Shown: positions 51,524 to 61,125 of the stretch, piece after piece
Position numbering within the stretch: the first letter of the stretch is position 1
Layout of the letters: each line of letters begins with the position of its first letter
From: Reichenbachiella agariperforans
GTDB taxonomy: Bacteria > Bacteroidota > Bacteroidia > Cytophagales > Cyclobacteriaceae
Length of the DNA: 64,000 bases
Direction of reading: 5' to 3'
NCBI RefSeq assembly: GCF_900142205.1
Contig: NZ_FRAA01000005.1
Location: 1 to 64,000 of the forward strand
Notes under the pieces: model-generated
The model's database searches: none
The model's input: only the letters and a program-made list of their open reading frames with translations
What the model was told of the DNA's origin: nothing
Position numbers and translations under genes: made by a program

Positions 51524-54115
51524 TTATTCTCCGAGATATTCGCTCAGGTTCTTCTCTGATCGAAACAAGAGATCGGAAGACTGCAGCAGTTTGTTGCGCG
51601 TATGCACATCGAGTGGTGCGGTCTCTATAAAATCACGAACCGTCTGTACTGCCGTAGCAGAGTTGTAACCATATAAGGTCTGATCTAGCCATCGTTTCGT
51701 AAAGAAAATATCTCCAGTCTGCTGTAGTTCCGCCAGCAGTTGCAGCGATGGTGCGATCATAGCCACAGACGCTTCGTTTCGTATCGGGTGATGCAAGTAG
51801 TACAAGGCAGAAATCACCCAAGGTTCATTTTTACGATTGGCTGGTTTTTTGAGTCCTTCGAAAAAAGACATCCTAACCGCCGAGTCATGCGACACAGCTG
51901 GCTGGATAAACTGTAGTCGTTTGATCCTATCCTCATTGTCCATGCGATCGATCTGCCAATCGATATATGACTCATCCTCTGCTGTCCCTTTGAGCGCAAT
52001 ATTGAGGGCAAGACTCTCGAACTGACGGCTGGAAAGCATGATCCCATCGGGCAGCCCTTCACTTTCCCAAAACTGTTTCATGCGATCTACAGCTTCTGGC
52101 GAAGATGCCATACGTATATAGGCATTGAACAGCGATGTCTTCACTTGCACATCCTCTACCGCATCTAGTTTTGCGAGTAGTGTAGATTCGATCTGCGCCA
52201 CATTATCAGCACGCATCGATCCGTTAAAAAACTGGTCATATACCTGCTCTAGATTGGACAGTAGATACGCTATAATCATCTCATTCTTTTCCTCTCTGAG
52301 ATAGTTCTGTAGGAAATAAAAATACAACTGTGGGTGAAAACCTTCTTGGAGTAGATACTCATGAAGATTGATGTAGGCAGCCCCACGAGTCAAGTCATCT
52401 TCATAACGAGACAGATCTACCCTAGCACGATTAAACAAAAATTCGCCCTTGATATAACCTAACCCATGGGTAAACACGCCATAACCTTGACCACCAGCAT
52501 TGAGCAATATCATGCGACTATCTTCTACAGTAGCATTGATTGGCAATACGGTATGTATCTTATCTAACGTCAAATTCTCTTTCACAAACCCAACCTCATC
52601 CGAGAACATGATATCCGAATACTGCGGCCAGACTCGGCCTTCACCTTTCGGATCATGCTGTATGATATCAAACTCATTGACCGCCTCACTGCGCACTTCT
52701 TTGAGCTCAAAGAATGGCATTCCCGTCTGGTAAACCCACGCTTGATTGAAAGCAGACAGATCCTCTCCCGATACCCGCTGTAGGATAGTCATTAGATCCT
52801 CCCAGTCCGCGTTGCTGTAAGAAAAACTATCCAGATAGTCCGTCAGTGCAGACTGCAAGACGCGTTCCCCCACACGCTGCTCCAACTGCCGCATCATGAT
52901 AGGTGCCTTGTCATAGATGATGTTGCTGTACATATTCGCTGCCTGATTGAGATTAGCCAATGGCTGTCTGATCGGTACAGTACCCGCAGTGCGGTCTACA
53001 GCGTAGGCACTAGGATAATGATCGTAGAGAAAAACTAGATCATCATTAACCTCAGGGTACAGTTGAGCCACGATCTTGTCTGCCATAAAACTGGCAAAAA
53101 CCTCTTTCATCCATACATCGTCGAACCAAGTCATGGTCACATAGTTGCCAAACCACATATGCGCGGTCTCGTGTGCTATCAGTGCTGCACGTCTGCGTTC
53201 TGCCTCTGCGGTAGCAGAAGATTCCAGCATGAGCAAAGAGGCCTTGTAGTCAATCACACCTGGATGCTCCATTCCCCCAAACTGAAAACCCGGAATGAGG
53301 GATACCCCAAACTTCTGGAAAGGGTAAGCAATCCCCGTATAAGACTCCAGCCACGCCAAAGACTGAACGTGCAACCGAAGTATCTCATCCAAGTTCGTCT
53401 CCAACATACTGTCTATGGGCTCGCGATGCATGACTTCCATGGAGAATGTGCCATTTGATAAAACCTGCTTGTCAAAATCCCCCACGACAAAAGCAAACAA
53501 ATAGGTACTAATAGCCTCTGTCTTTTCAAAAACTACCTTTACCTGATCGCCATGAACCGTTTCTTCCTTGACTTTGGCGTTAGCCATACTTGACCATCCT
53601 GATGGATAATCGAGCGAAAGGCTAAACGTACTTTTTAGATTCGGCTGATCAAAACATGGAAAAGCACTTGACGCTTTGTTGGGTACGAACAGTGTGTACA
53701 TGTAGTCTTCTGTCCGATTGAGGGCTTCCGCTCCTGCGACAAAGTCAATTTCTATTTCGTTATAGCCTGACTTTAGTTGATCACTTGGGATGAAAAGGTG
53801 CTCATTTTCTTCATAAACCTCTTCGGTCTCACCATTAACGATCCATTTGGTGATGTGCTGTTTCCCCTCCGTAAAATCCAATATCAAATCCTTTGGTGTT
53901 TTGATTTTGAAGGAAAGAGTTGCTTGACCGAGTACAACCTCATTTTGATCTTTTGGGATGGTAAAATGCAAATCGTAATGAATGGATTTGATCCACTTCG
54001 CACGATCATCTGCCAGTTCCTTGGACACACCTGGCACCAACGTCCTCTTGGGTCGCTCAGAACACGACACCCCTACCATAGCACCTAACCACAACCAAAA
54101 AAGAATTGACCTCAT
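51524..54115 (-). CDS. M1 family metallopeptidase (aminopeptidase N-like), exported
   Basis: 863 residues. A lipoprotein-type signal (FWLWLGAMVGVSCSE) suggests export. The zinc motif HETAHMWFGNYVTMTWFDD (H-E-x-x-H, about 315), with the third ligand Glu in DVWMKEVFASFMADKIV 18 residues later, is complete. The substrate-binding loop, usually GAMEN, here reads FGGMEHPG. The N-terminal beta domain is at about 35-220 and the C-terminal helical domain at about 490-863. The enzyme removes N-terminal amino acids from peptides in the periplasm. The large gap upstream holds a 22-bp repeat array. Confidence 0.92.
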   Translation of the reverse strand: MRSILFWLWLGAMVGVSCSERPKRTLVPGVSKELADDRAKWIKSIHYDLHFTIPKDQNEVVLGQATLSFKIKTPKDLILDFTEGKQHITKWIVNGETEEVYEENEHLFIPSDQLKSGYNEIEIDFVAGAEALNRTEDYMYTLFVPNKASSAFPCFDQPNLKSTFSLSLDYPSGWSSMANAKVKEETVHGDQVKVVFEKTEAISTYLFAFVVGDFDKQVLSNGTFSMEVMHREPIDSMLETNLDEILRLHVQSLAWLESYTGIAYPFQKFGVSLIPGFQFGGMEHPGVIDYKASLLMLESSATAEAERRRAALIAHETAHMWFGNYVTMTWFDDVWMKEVFASFMADKIVAQLYPEVNDDLVFLYDHYPSAYAVDRTAGTVPIRQPLANLNQAANMYSNIIYDKAPIMMRQLEQRVGERVLQSALTDYLDSFSYSNADWEDLMTILQRVSGEDLSAFNQAWVYQTGMPFFELKEVRSEAVNEFDIIQHDPKGEGRVWPQYSDIMFSDEVGFVKENLTLDKIHTVLPINATVEDSRMILLNAGGQGYGVFTHGLGYIKGEFLFNRARVDLSRYEDDLTRGAAYINLHEYLLQEGFHPQLYFYFLQNYLREEKNEMIIAYLLSNLEQVYDQFFNGSMRADNVAQIESTLLAKLDAVEDVQVKTSLFNAYIRMASSPEAVDRMKQFWESEGLPDGIMLSSRQFESLALNIALKGTAEDESYIDWQIDRMDNEDRIKRLQFIQPAVSHDSAVRMSFFEGLKKPANRKNEPWVISALYYLHHPIRNEASVAMIAPSLQLLAELQQTGDIFFTKRWLDQTLYGYNSATAVQTVRDFIETAPLDVHTRNKLLQSSDLLFRSEKNLSEYLGE

Positions 54116-54930
54116 ATCGTTAACATTTTAACGCTAAGCTACACATGAGACAGGACTTCTTGTTGTTCAGGTTGTTTAAAATATTGGAATAGATAGCAAA
54201 GAGAGCACTATAATAATCAATGGTTCGATTTACGTTGTTCATTCTTATACCTCATCACCTCCTTTGTATAACCATTTGATCACAAATGACAAAGGAAGCG
54301 ATGAGAAGTACAAATTCACGTCACCAAGTAAGTCATTCACTCCCATTACATCGTTCCAAGGAGAGTTAGGTTGGGGGTATTCAAAGGTAAGGCTACCGAA
54401 GACTAAAGCTTACTTTACCCTGAGGCTGAGGTTGCCTTACCTTGGGGTTGGGGTTGCCTTACCTTGGAGCTGGGGTTGCCTTACCTTGGGGCTGGGGTTG
54501 CCTTACCTTGGAGCTGGGGTTGCCTTACCTTGGGGCTGGGGTTGCCTTACCTTGGGGCTGGGGTTGCCTTACCTTGGAGCTGAGGTTGCCTTACCTTGGG
54601 GCTGGGGTTGCCTTACCTTGGGGCTGGGGTTGCTTTATCTTGGGGTTGAGGTTGCTTTACCTTGGGGCTGGGGTTGCCTTACCTTGGAGCTGGGGTTGCC
54701 TTACCTTGGGGCTGGGGTTGCCTTACCTTGGGGTTGGGGTAACGGTTAGTCAGGAATATTGCCCCACCAACACTAAAACCAAACACCTATATCTTGGTGT
54801 TTCACTAAGATTAGCCTTACAAAGCATCCGTCTATTTGATCAAAGGATGAACACAAAAATCGATCCGTTTTGAAAGCTAGAACCTCTTCTCGTTGAGGAG
54901 ACAATGATTTTAAAACTTGTTTTCTAATGT
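54116..54930. other. Long non-coding stretch holding a tandem repeat
   Basis: An 815-bp gap between the M1 peptidase start (54115, minus) and the sensor kinase stop (54931, minus). Apart from the repeat at 54428-54735 I see no supported gene. Two overlapping plus-strand frames run across the repeat because the 22-bp unit has no stop in any plus frame; they are products of the repeat. The rest is ordinary AT-rich DNA and must contain the peptidase promoter. Confidence 0.7.
54428..54735. repeat. 14 tandem copies of a 22-bp G-rich unit
   Basis: Fourteen copies in perfect register, 308 bp. The commonest unit is GGGGTTGCCTTACCTTGGGG plus CT; variants change GGGG to GGAG or GAGG, or CT to TT, and one copy has TTTATC. 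A degenerate fifteenth copy seems to lie just before, ending at 54427. The plus strand has pairs of G4 runs separated by 2 bases in most copies, enough to form G-quadruplexes. The unit is not a multiple of 3 and has no stop in the plus frames, so it makes long spurious ORFs. Some copies are identical, so the array has expanded recently by slippage or recombination. Confidence 0.95.
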
Positions 54931-56721
54931 TCAAAGCTTTTTGACATCTTGTGGAGCAGCCTGAAAAGACACGATAAAGGCCGTACCTTCTCCTAATGTC
55001 GATTCGCAGCGAAGGTTACCCTCTAAGAGTCCTATGTATTTGCTGACGATAGATAGGCCGAGTCCATTGGACTGTTCTCCTCCTGTAGCTTTAGCAGTCA
55101 ATACCTGAAATTTATGAAACATTTTAACCTGGTCTGCCTCAGAGATACCAGGCCCTTCATCTCGTATACTGATTTCTATGTCTTCCCCTACTCGGTTCGT
55201 ACTGATATAAATGCTCTTTTTAAGAGGAGAAAACTTGATGGCATTGGATAACAAGTTGTCAAACACATGGAAAACAAACTCATCCAACCCCATAATGTAG
55301 GTACCTTCCTCCAAATCTGTCTCTATCGAAATACTCTTTGCCGCTGCTGCTGAAGAAAAATTCTTTGCTATCTCTGCGAGCAGCTTACCAAGGTCTACGG
55401 GCTGGTACTCGTCTATTGTGCGAGACTCTATCTTTTCGATATCCAGTATCCGTGTCACCATGTCACTCAGACGCTGTGACTCGGTCGTGATGTGGTGTAG
55501 CATCTTGGTTTCTCCTTCTTCCAGTTTCAGGTCAGCGCTCAAGATCTTTGAGATGCTGTTGATGTTATTGATGGGAGCACGGAGGTCATGCGATAGGATG
55601 TGAATGAAATTATTTTTGTCCTGATTCACAGCGATGAGTTCTTCGTTTTGCTTTTCGATCATTTCCTGATGTTCGAGGAGCTGTTTATTCGCTTTGGATT
55701 TGATCCAACTCCGGTTGAATAAGAAGAAGGCAATAACCACCGCAAAAGCAATGATAACCAGCATGAGGTTCTTGACACGGGTCTGACGCTCTACCTCCTG
55801 ACGATTTAGTTCTAGTTCTTCGTCCATGAACATTTTTTCCTGCATCAGGAGGACGACTTCTTCGTCTTGATGGTTCGAGAGATTCTTGATGAATGCATTG
55901 AACTCCGAGCCGAAGTAGCGCTGTACACTCCCCTTCTTGATACGCGCAAATTCAGGGCTTGCCAGGTACTCATTGAAGGGAGCATCCCAGTCCGAGTTAT
56001 GATTAAAAACCACGCCCAACCCATGCCCTTTCATGGCAAAAGCATTGAGCCGTTTGATAGGCCAGTTCTGATCTAGCGCCAAAAGATACCGCGTCAGGTC
56101 GCTATACCCAAAACTCCTAGGCGTAGCGGCCACTTCTTGGATGATCTGTGTACTCTTATCTATGTACTTCAACTCAAACCCGAACTGATTAGCTTCTTTG
56201 ATCCGTTTCAGGTTCTGATCATAAGTCGTACCGAGTACAGAGATCGCTGTATAGTCGCTGTATGGATTGCTAAAATCCTCCTCATGCAGGACTGTAGGGT
56301 TGGTCCTATGAGTCACCAAAACCTGAAAATCAGGGAAGTAGGGATTGGAGAATTTAACATTCCGCTCACGATCAGCAGTCCATGAGATGATGTCTAGACC
56401 TATGTCACCCGCATTCTCTTCATTCTGTATTTGCCCGAATATCTCGGCGAGGGTTTGCCACTCGTGCCATTTGTACTGAATTTTTACGCCGTATTTTTTG
56501 GACAAGAAACGCTGAAACCCAATCATCATCTCATACTCCAGCCCTTCTAAGACACCATCGTTAGAAAGCAGAAAAGGCTCATTGAGTTTGTACTGTATTG
56601 TAATGACACCCCCTTTGTTTTGCTGCGCCTGCTGCCATGTCAAGTCACTTGCTTGCGCGCTTGCCAAAAACGAAAACAGTACCACTATCAACCAAAACCG
56701 CAAGAAAAAAGTCCTTTTCAT
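54931..56721 (-). CDS. Sensor histidine kinase with solute-binding sensor domain
   Basis: 596 residues. A signal peptide (FWLIVVLFSFLASAQAS) leads to a periplasmic solute-binding domain of the bacterial extracellular type 3 family (about 35-270; DIGLDIISWTADRERNVKFS). A transmembrane helix (NLMLVIIAFAVVIAFFLF, about 318-335) links it to a short coiled coil, then HisKA with the phospho-His in FIHILSHDLRAPINNINSIS (about 375-394) and HATPase with DNLLSNAIKFSP (about 485), RDEGPGIS and SNGLGLSIVSKYI. The domain could bind an amino acid or other small solute. No response regulator lies next to it. It is 68 bases behind the CHAT protein gene on the same strand. Confidence 0.9.
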   Translation of the reverse strand: MKRTFFLRFWLIVVLFSFLASAQASDLTWQQAQQNKGGVITIQYKLNEPFLLSNDGVLEGLEYEMMIGFQRFLSKKYGVKIQYKWHEWQTLAEIFGQIQNEENAGDIGLDIISWTADRERNVKFSNPYFPDFQVLVTHRTNPTVLHEEDFSNPYSDYTAISVLGTTYDQNLKRIKEANQFGFELKYIDKSTQIIQEVAATPRSFGYSDLTRYLLALDQNWPIKRLNAFAMKGHGLGVVFNHNSDWDAPFNEYLASPEFARIKKGSVQRYFGSEFNAFIKNLSNHQDEEVVLLMQEKMFMDEELELNRQEVERQTRVKNLMLVIIAFAVVIAFFLFNRSWIKSKANKQLLEHQEMIEKQNEELIAVNQDKNNFIHILSHDLRAPINNINSISKILSADLKLEEGETKMLHHITTESQRLSDMVTRILDIEKIESRTIDEYQPVDLGKLLAEIAKNFSSAAAAKSISIETDLEEGTYIMGLDEFVFHVFDNLLSNAIKFSPLKKSIYISTNRVGEDIEISIRDEGPGISEADQVKMFHKFQVLTAKATGGEQSNGLGLSIVSKYIGLLEGNLRCESTLGEGTAFIVSFQAAPQDVKKL

Positions 56722-56789
56722 AATTCCAGTTTGATAAAAAGTAACGGTGTAAACTTAGCCAAAACAAAACACATCTCATGATGACCGGT

Positions 56790-59465
56790 TTATCTCCCAA
56801 CCAAAACAAATGGTGCCCAATAGTAAGGTGCTGAAAAATCGTCTGAACCAATCATTTTCAATTTGGCTTTTCTCAAATCATCACTATACCCTTCCTGATC
56901 CGAATGATACAAGTGGTTTTGGTAAAAGGAAATCATCATATCTGAGGTAGATTGATCATTGACCTGCCATAGTGAGACCATGAGATTTTTAGCACCTGCG
57001 TACTTAAGCGCACGACTCAGACCTATCACGCCCTCTCCCTTCGAAATCTTACCTAACCCCGTCTCACAAGCTGACAGGGACACGAGCCCTGCATTGAGTT
57101 TGAGATTATATATTTCGCTACAGTACAGCCTACCATCGCTGCTAGCAGTCGAATGCATATAGATTCGTGACTGATCTGGATTGGACTCGTTAACTACCCC
57201 ATGCGTAGCAAAGTGTAGATAGTGGTAGCTAGACAGATCGCCTACCAAAACTTCCTTGGATGCATCAGCCCTTACCGCCATATTTACCTCTACATCATTC
57301 CCTCCAAAAAGGTATTTGATCTCATTCACTTCGTCCATAGTCGCAGGTAGGTCTGACATTCCATCCAAACGATCAAAATCCACTGGCGCAATCAATAGCA
57401 CTTGCCGGTTGGCAGCCGTCGGTTGACTGGATATATTACTGAGGTATAGCGTGGCACTATAGTCATAGTTTACCGCTGCTTGCTCTATCAAATATCGGTT
57501 CCCATCACGATCAGACTTTACTAAACTCTCGAATGGAATCGTCGACAACACTCCGTCAGGCAATATGGTCAACGTATGCAACGGGTCTATCCCAGACGGT
57601 ATCAAGGTCTCGTACATTTGTTGGGATATATCCATGAACTCTTCCTGCATCTGGTATTTGATGGCGTTTCTCATACCTATGACTTTACCACTCCAATTTT
57701 GCCCTATCTCGACCTCCGTCAATATTGACTTTCGGTGCGTCACCAAGAATATGTAGATTTTATCCTTTGCTGTAAAGTAAGACAATACACCTTCTCCTTC
57801 GGCCAAACTAACTTGCAACTCTGACAAGGTCGCTAGATGCGTATCATATTTCAATTTGAAATACTCAGGGTGTTTTTCTTCCAACAAAGACACAAAATCT
57901 CTCAATGCTGACTCATAGGTAAAGAGTTGATTTTGAAACTCGCTCCGCTGCACATCTGAAATATCCTGCAACATCATCTGCTCCAGCATATCAATTTCCG
58001 TTTTCAGGCTGTCTTCAGTAGCAAGATCCTCATCCGAAATACCCGCAAAGTGTTTGGCCTTTGTCTCCGTAATGGCCTCTAGCAACACAGCCGCTTTACT
58101 TCTCTCCATGAAATCAAAAGCGATATCCAGGTAATGCTTGCGTTGAAAAGTCCGCTCGCTGAGGTACTTGGAGACACTGATCCCGTTTTCATAGACATCT
58201 GCGGCAATAGCCGCCAGACGGAGCTTGTCCTGCTCATTGATGCGCTGCTGACGAATCTTACCGATCAACTCGTCACAGCGCAGGTAACTATCCAGTGCGC
58301 CGTTGATATCTCTCAGCTTTAGCGACTTCTCAAAATGTAGCGCCTCTAAAGCCTGTGCTTTGGATTGTAGAGAGGACAATAAGATTTCTGCGTGGTAGTA
58401 ATTTTTAACCTCTGGCACATCATACAAGTCCTCATACTGCTGATCGTAGAGGTTGGCATAGATCGATTGTTGATAGTAGCTCGCTGCTTGCTGGTAATCC
58501 TTTCGTTCTTGGTACAGCTGCCCGATCAAAAAATAGGTATTGGCCACATCTGGATGCTTCTCTCCGTGTAGCGACTTATACATTGCCAAAGCTTCTTCTT
58601 GATAGGTCAACGCCTCATCATAGGCGCCCTTCAATTTGAGAATACGCCCCCTACTACTCAGTGCAAACGCCTTATTGGGATGATCCCCAGCGTACAGTTT
58701 CGTCCACATACTATCCAGCCTATCCAAATAATGCAAAGCATCTTGATAGTTGCCCAACCCCACTTCGGCAAAGGCCAAATTGATATAACACACACCTATC
58801 TTTTGACGGTTTTGATCTACATCTGACTGATAGTACCTCAAGGCACGATTGAGATAAATCATACTTTGACGTGGTTCATCCTTGATATAAACAAGACCTA
58901 TATTGTTGTTAGAGTCTCCTAACAGTCCATCAGGAGCACCGAGCTGCTTTCGCATCCCAAAAGCTCTCTCATGATACTGCAGTGCTAAGTCATCGTTTCC
59001 ATTGTTCCAGTACGCTATCGCCATGCTTTCATAGCACTCGGCTTTATCCAATGTAGCGTCAGAGATATTCGGTTCAGCTAGAAGTAGTTGTTCCAGAGCA
59101 AGGTCGTTTCGCCCCACATGTAGGAGCGCACTGCCCATCAGTAAGCGTGTCTGCCCTACCAACTCACTTGTGTCTTGCAGGTATCCGTGGGCAAACTCCA
59201 AGATGCGCTCTGCTTCTTGAATAGACACGTCGATATGGCCTAATGCTAGTTCACAGGTCGATATCTTGAGCCGAGATACTGCATAAGAATTCCATTGTTT
59301 GTTTTCCCAAAACTGATCCGCCAACTCAGCATACATCTGATGAGCCTCCAGATACTGTGATGACTCTAGCAGTTGATTGGCTTTTGCCATATCCTGTGCA
59401 TGTCCAGTCCATACCATTGTCCCAAATAGTATTATCAAGACGAACGCTTTAAAATCTATACACAT
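56790..59465 (-). CDS. Exported TPR-CHAT (caspase-like) protein
   Basis: 891 residues. A signal peptide (FVLIILFGTMVWTGHAQ) at the N-terminus predicts export, unusual for a peptidase-like CHAT protein. TPR repeats cover about 25-380 (units such as ALEQLLLAEPNISDATLDKA and ANTYFLIGQLYQERKDYQQA), then a linker with coiled regions, and a C-terminal CHAT domain at about 590-891. The His-Cys dyad of the caspase fold is complete: YLHFATHGVVNE (His 755) and VSLSACETGLGKISKGEGVI (Cys 800), followed by LWQVNDQSTSDMM. The domain may be an active protease or a signalling scaffold. It overlaps the outer-membrane protein gene by 17 bases and lies upstream of the sensor kinase. Confidence 0.85.
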   Translation of the reverse strand: MCIDFKAFVLIILFGTMVWTGHAQDMAKANQLLESSQYLEAHQMYAELADQFWENKQWNSYAVSRLKISTCELALGHIDVSIQEAERILEFAHGYLQDTSELVGQTRLLMGSALLHVGRNDLALEQLLLAEPNISDATLDKAECYESMAIAYWNNGNDDLALQYHERAFGMRKQLGAPDGLLGDSNNNIGLVYIKDEPRQSMIYLNRALRYYQSDVDQNRQKIGVCYINLAFAEVGLGNYQDALHYLDRLDSMWTKLYAGDHPNKAFALSSRGRILKLKGAYDEALTYQEEALAMYKSLHGEKHPDVANTYFLIGQLYQERKDYQQAASYYQQSIYANLYDQQYEDLYDVPEVKNYYHAEILLSSLQSKAQALEALHFEKSLKLRDINGALDSYLRCDELIGKIRQQRINEQDKLRLAAIAADVYENGISVSKYLSERTFQRKHYLDIAFDFMERSKAAVLLEAITETKAKHFAGISDEDLATEDSLKTEIDMLEQMMLQDISDVQRSEFQNQLFTYESALRDFVSLLEEKHPEYFKLKYDTHLATLSELQVSLAEGEGVLSYFTAKDKIYIFLVTHRKSILTEVEIGQNWSGKVIGMRNAIKYQMQEEFMDISQQMYETLIPSGIDPLHTLTILPDGVLSTIPFESLVKSDRDGNRYLIEQAAVNYDYSATLYLSNISSQPTAANRQVLLIAPVDFDRLDGMSDLPATMDEVNEIKYLFGGNDVEVNMAVRADASKEVLVGDLSSYHYLHFATHGVVNESNPDQSRIYMHSTASSDGRLYCSEIYNLKLNAGLVSLSACETGLGKISKGEGVIGLSRALKYAGAKNLMVSLWQVNDQSTSDMMISFYQNHLYHSDQEGYSDDLRKAKLKMIGSDDFSAPYYWAPFVLVGR

Positions 59466-60432
59466 AGCTCAGACTGGTTACATAATTTCTGGTCAATCCA
59501 TCTGGATTAACTTTTCGATCCGTTATTTTCTTTCCATACAAAAACTTAACCCCACTGTTGACATTAAAACTATAGCCTGCCCCTAGCAATGCCGTCAAAG
59601 CCAGTCCAGTTGTGCCATCTAGCTTCACGCGCTGGTCAATGTCGAAATCGTACACTTCGTCTTTAGTGATTCGATATATTGGTAGTAGCCCCACATTGAA
59701 GTTGAAATTCGTGAAACGAAAATTTCTCTCCACTCTCAGCATCACGTCTGTTCCTCTTTTGAGATTATTAGCTAGTGGATACTCAAATATATAAGGGTCA
59801 GGTTCAGCGTGCGGCTGCCCATTAGGGTATCCAAGCCACTGTCCCCACCTGAAGTCATTTTGATTTTGCGTGAGGGCTATCTGAATACCTGTTGCGAAAA
59901 GCCATTTTTCGTTGATCCAAGCCCCCCCAGCAATGAAGTCGTAAGAACCCAAACTGGTTTGATAATACATAGGCAAATCCTGACCCTCTGACAAGAATTC
60001 ATTGTTTTGCTTTTCGATATCTGAATGATTTGAAGGAATCTTGGTACCAACAGTTGCACTAAGGACACCTTTTTTTGTCTCTAGTAAATTTCGAGTTAAA
60101 CTCAGAGATATGTCTCCTAAGCCTCCAGTATCTCCTAGATTACCCGTCACAGTCTGGTAGGGCACTTTGGCTTGTACAAACAGTTTATTGGTGATGGAAA
60201 AAGTCATATCAGCCGTCAATACATAGACCACTGGAGACAATGTCGTCTTACCACGATAGGCATTGATCTCTACCGACCGGAGTTTAACGTCTACTTTTTC
60301 ACTATAATATTGGTCAGGCTTCATGGCTCCCATGGTGCAAAACCCTGCATCACTACAACCTTGTCCTAGCATATCAGACCACGTCACTACTAGTAAGAGT
60401 AGCACTAAATAGGATATTCTTAGTTTTTTCAA
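59449..60432 (-). CDS. Outer-membrane beta-barrel protein, unknown function
   Basis: 327 residues from a TTG start; MKKLRISYLVLLLLVVTWSD begins a proper signal peptide. Mature start GQGCSDAGFCTMGAMKPDQY has two Cys that could form a disulfide. The body shows 10-12 amphipathic strands with conserved aromatics, such as ALTALLGAGYSFNVNSGVKF, and ends TSLSYVYRF, the typical outer-membrane C-terminus. The last 17 bases overlap the start of the CHAT gene, so translation of both is coupled. Function unknown. Operon order is this gene, CHAT, kinase. Confidence 0.75.
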   Translation of the reverse strand: MKKLRISYLVLLLLVVTWSDMLGQGCSDAGFCTMGAMKPDQYYSEKVDVKLRSVEINAYRGKTTLSPVVYVLTADMTFSITNKLFVQAKVPYQTVTGNLGDTGGLGDISLSLTRNLLETKKGVLSATVGTKIPSNHSDIEKQNNEFLSEGQDLPMYYQTSLGSYDFIAGGAWINEKWLFATGIQIALTQNQNDFRWGQWLGYPNGQPHAEPDPYIFEYPLANNLKRGTDVMLRVERNFRFTNFNFNVGLLPIYRITKDEVYDFDIDQRVKLDGTTGLALTALLGAGYSFNVNSGVKFLYGKKITDRKVNPDGLTRNYVTSLSYVYRF

Positions 60433-60520
60433 TGAGTTTGGAGTTATATTGATTTTGAATCGTAAATTAATGACTTAACGGTTTAGAATAGAATTATTAC
60501 AAATAATCTAGCACTAAACG

Positions 60521-60545
60521 AAAAAACCGAAGTTTACACATCGGT
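60521..60545 (-). terminator. Terminator after the small exported protein gene
   Basis: On the minus strand ACCGA and TCGGT form a short stem around a 10-base loop, followed by TTTTT. It lies about 46 bases past the stop at 60591. The stem is short, so confidence is moderate. Confidence 0.45.
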
Positions 60546-60590
60546 TCATTTCATTCCTTCACAACAGAAGGGAGCACATAATTCAAACGG

Positions 60591-60908
60591 CTACTTTTTC
60601 AAAGTAGCAACTTCTTGCTCAGTCATAGGTCGCATATACTTTTCTTTCACCTTGCCTTCACGGTTCCCGTGCCACTCACGCACCCAATAGGTCTTCCTCG
60701 ACAAATGCCCGTGGATCACAGCCTCTACTTGTGCACCATCTTTTTTGGTGATCATCACATGCTGATGTATGTGAAAGGCATGCTTTTCAGACACATCTCC
60801 TGATTTCACCTGTTCTTTATTCTTTTTCGTTTTGCCATCCTCCTGACATAAAGCTGTAAAACAAATAAACAAACTGAAAACAGAAAGTAATAAAATTCTC
60901 TTGTACAT
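60591..60908 (-). CDS. Small exported basic protein, unknown function
   Basis: 105 residues. The signal peptide (ILLLSVFSLFICFTALCQ) is followed by a Lys-rich linker (EDGKTKKNKEQVKSGDVSEK) and a compact domain with many His residues, HAFHIHQHVMITKKDG and EAVIHGHLSRKTYWVREWHG. The strand pattern (VEAVIHGHL, TYWVREW) resembles small SH3-like barrels, but no family is known to me. It is separated from the outer-membrane protein gene by 158 bases with a terminator. Confidence 0.55.
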   Translation of the reverse strand: MYKRILLLSVFSLFICFTALCQEDGKTKKNKEQVKSGDVSEKHAFHIHQHVMITKKDGAQVEAVIHGHLSRKTYWVREWHGNREGKVKEKYMRPMTEQEVATLKK

Positions 60909-61125
60909 AGCTATTAATTAATTGGTTGAAGTATCTAACTTATTATCAACAAATCTAAGGCAGAGGCATCATGCAAACAATTCTCATAGTGCAAATAATT
61001 ATAAAAATCACCATACTAAATTCAGGCTAACTTGTAGAGCATAGCAATTCCCCACTTCCGAAATTTAAATAAGAATATTAACCTACGACTTGTAGATATA
61101 TCAAACGCATGCTTAAATTGCACGC

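Noticed and set aside
54264-54873. Plus-strand ORFs of 161 and 143 residues with Leu/Gly/Trp-rich repeats
   Set aside because: The 22-bp tandem unit has no stop in any plus frame, so several frames stay open. They encode only the repeat translation and have no start or motif of a real gene.
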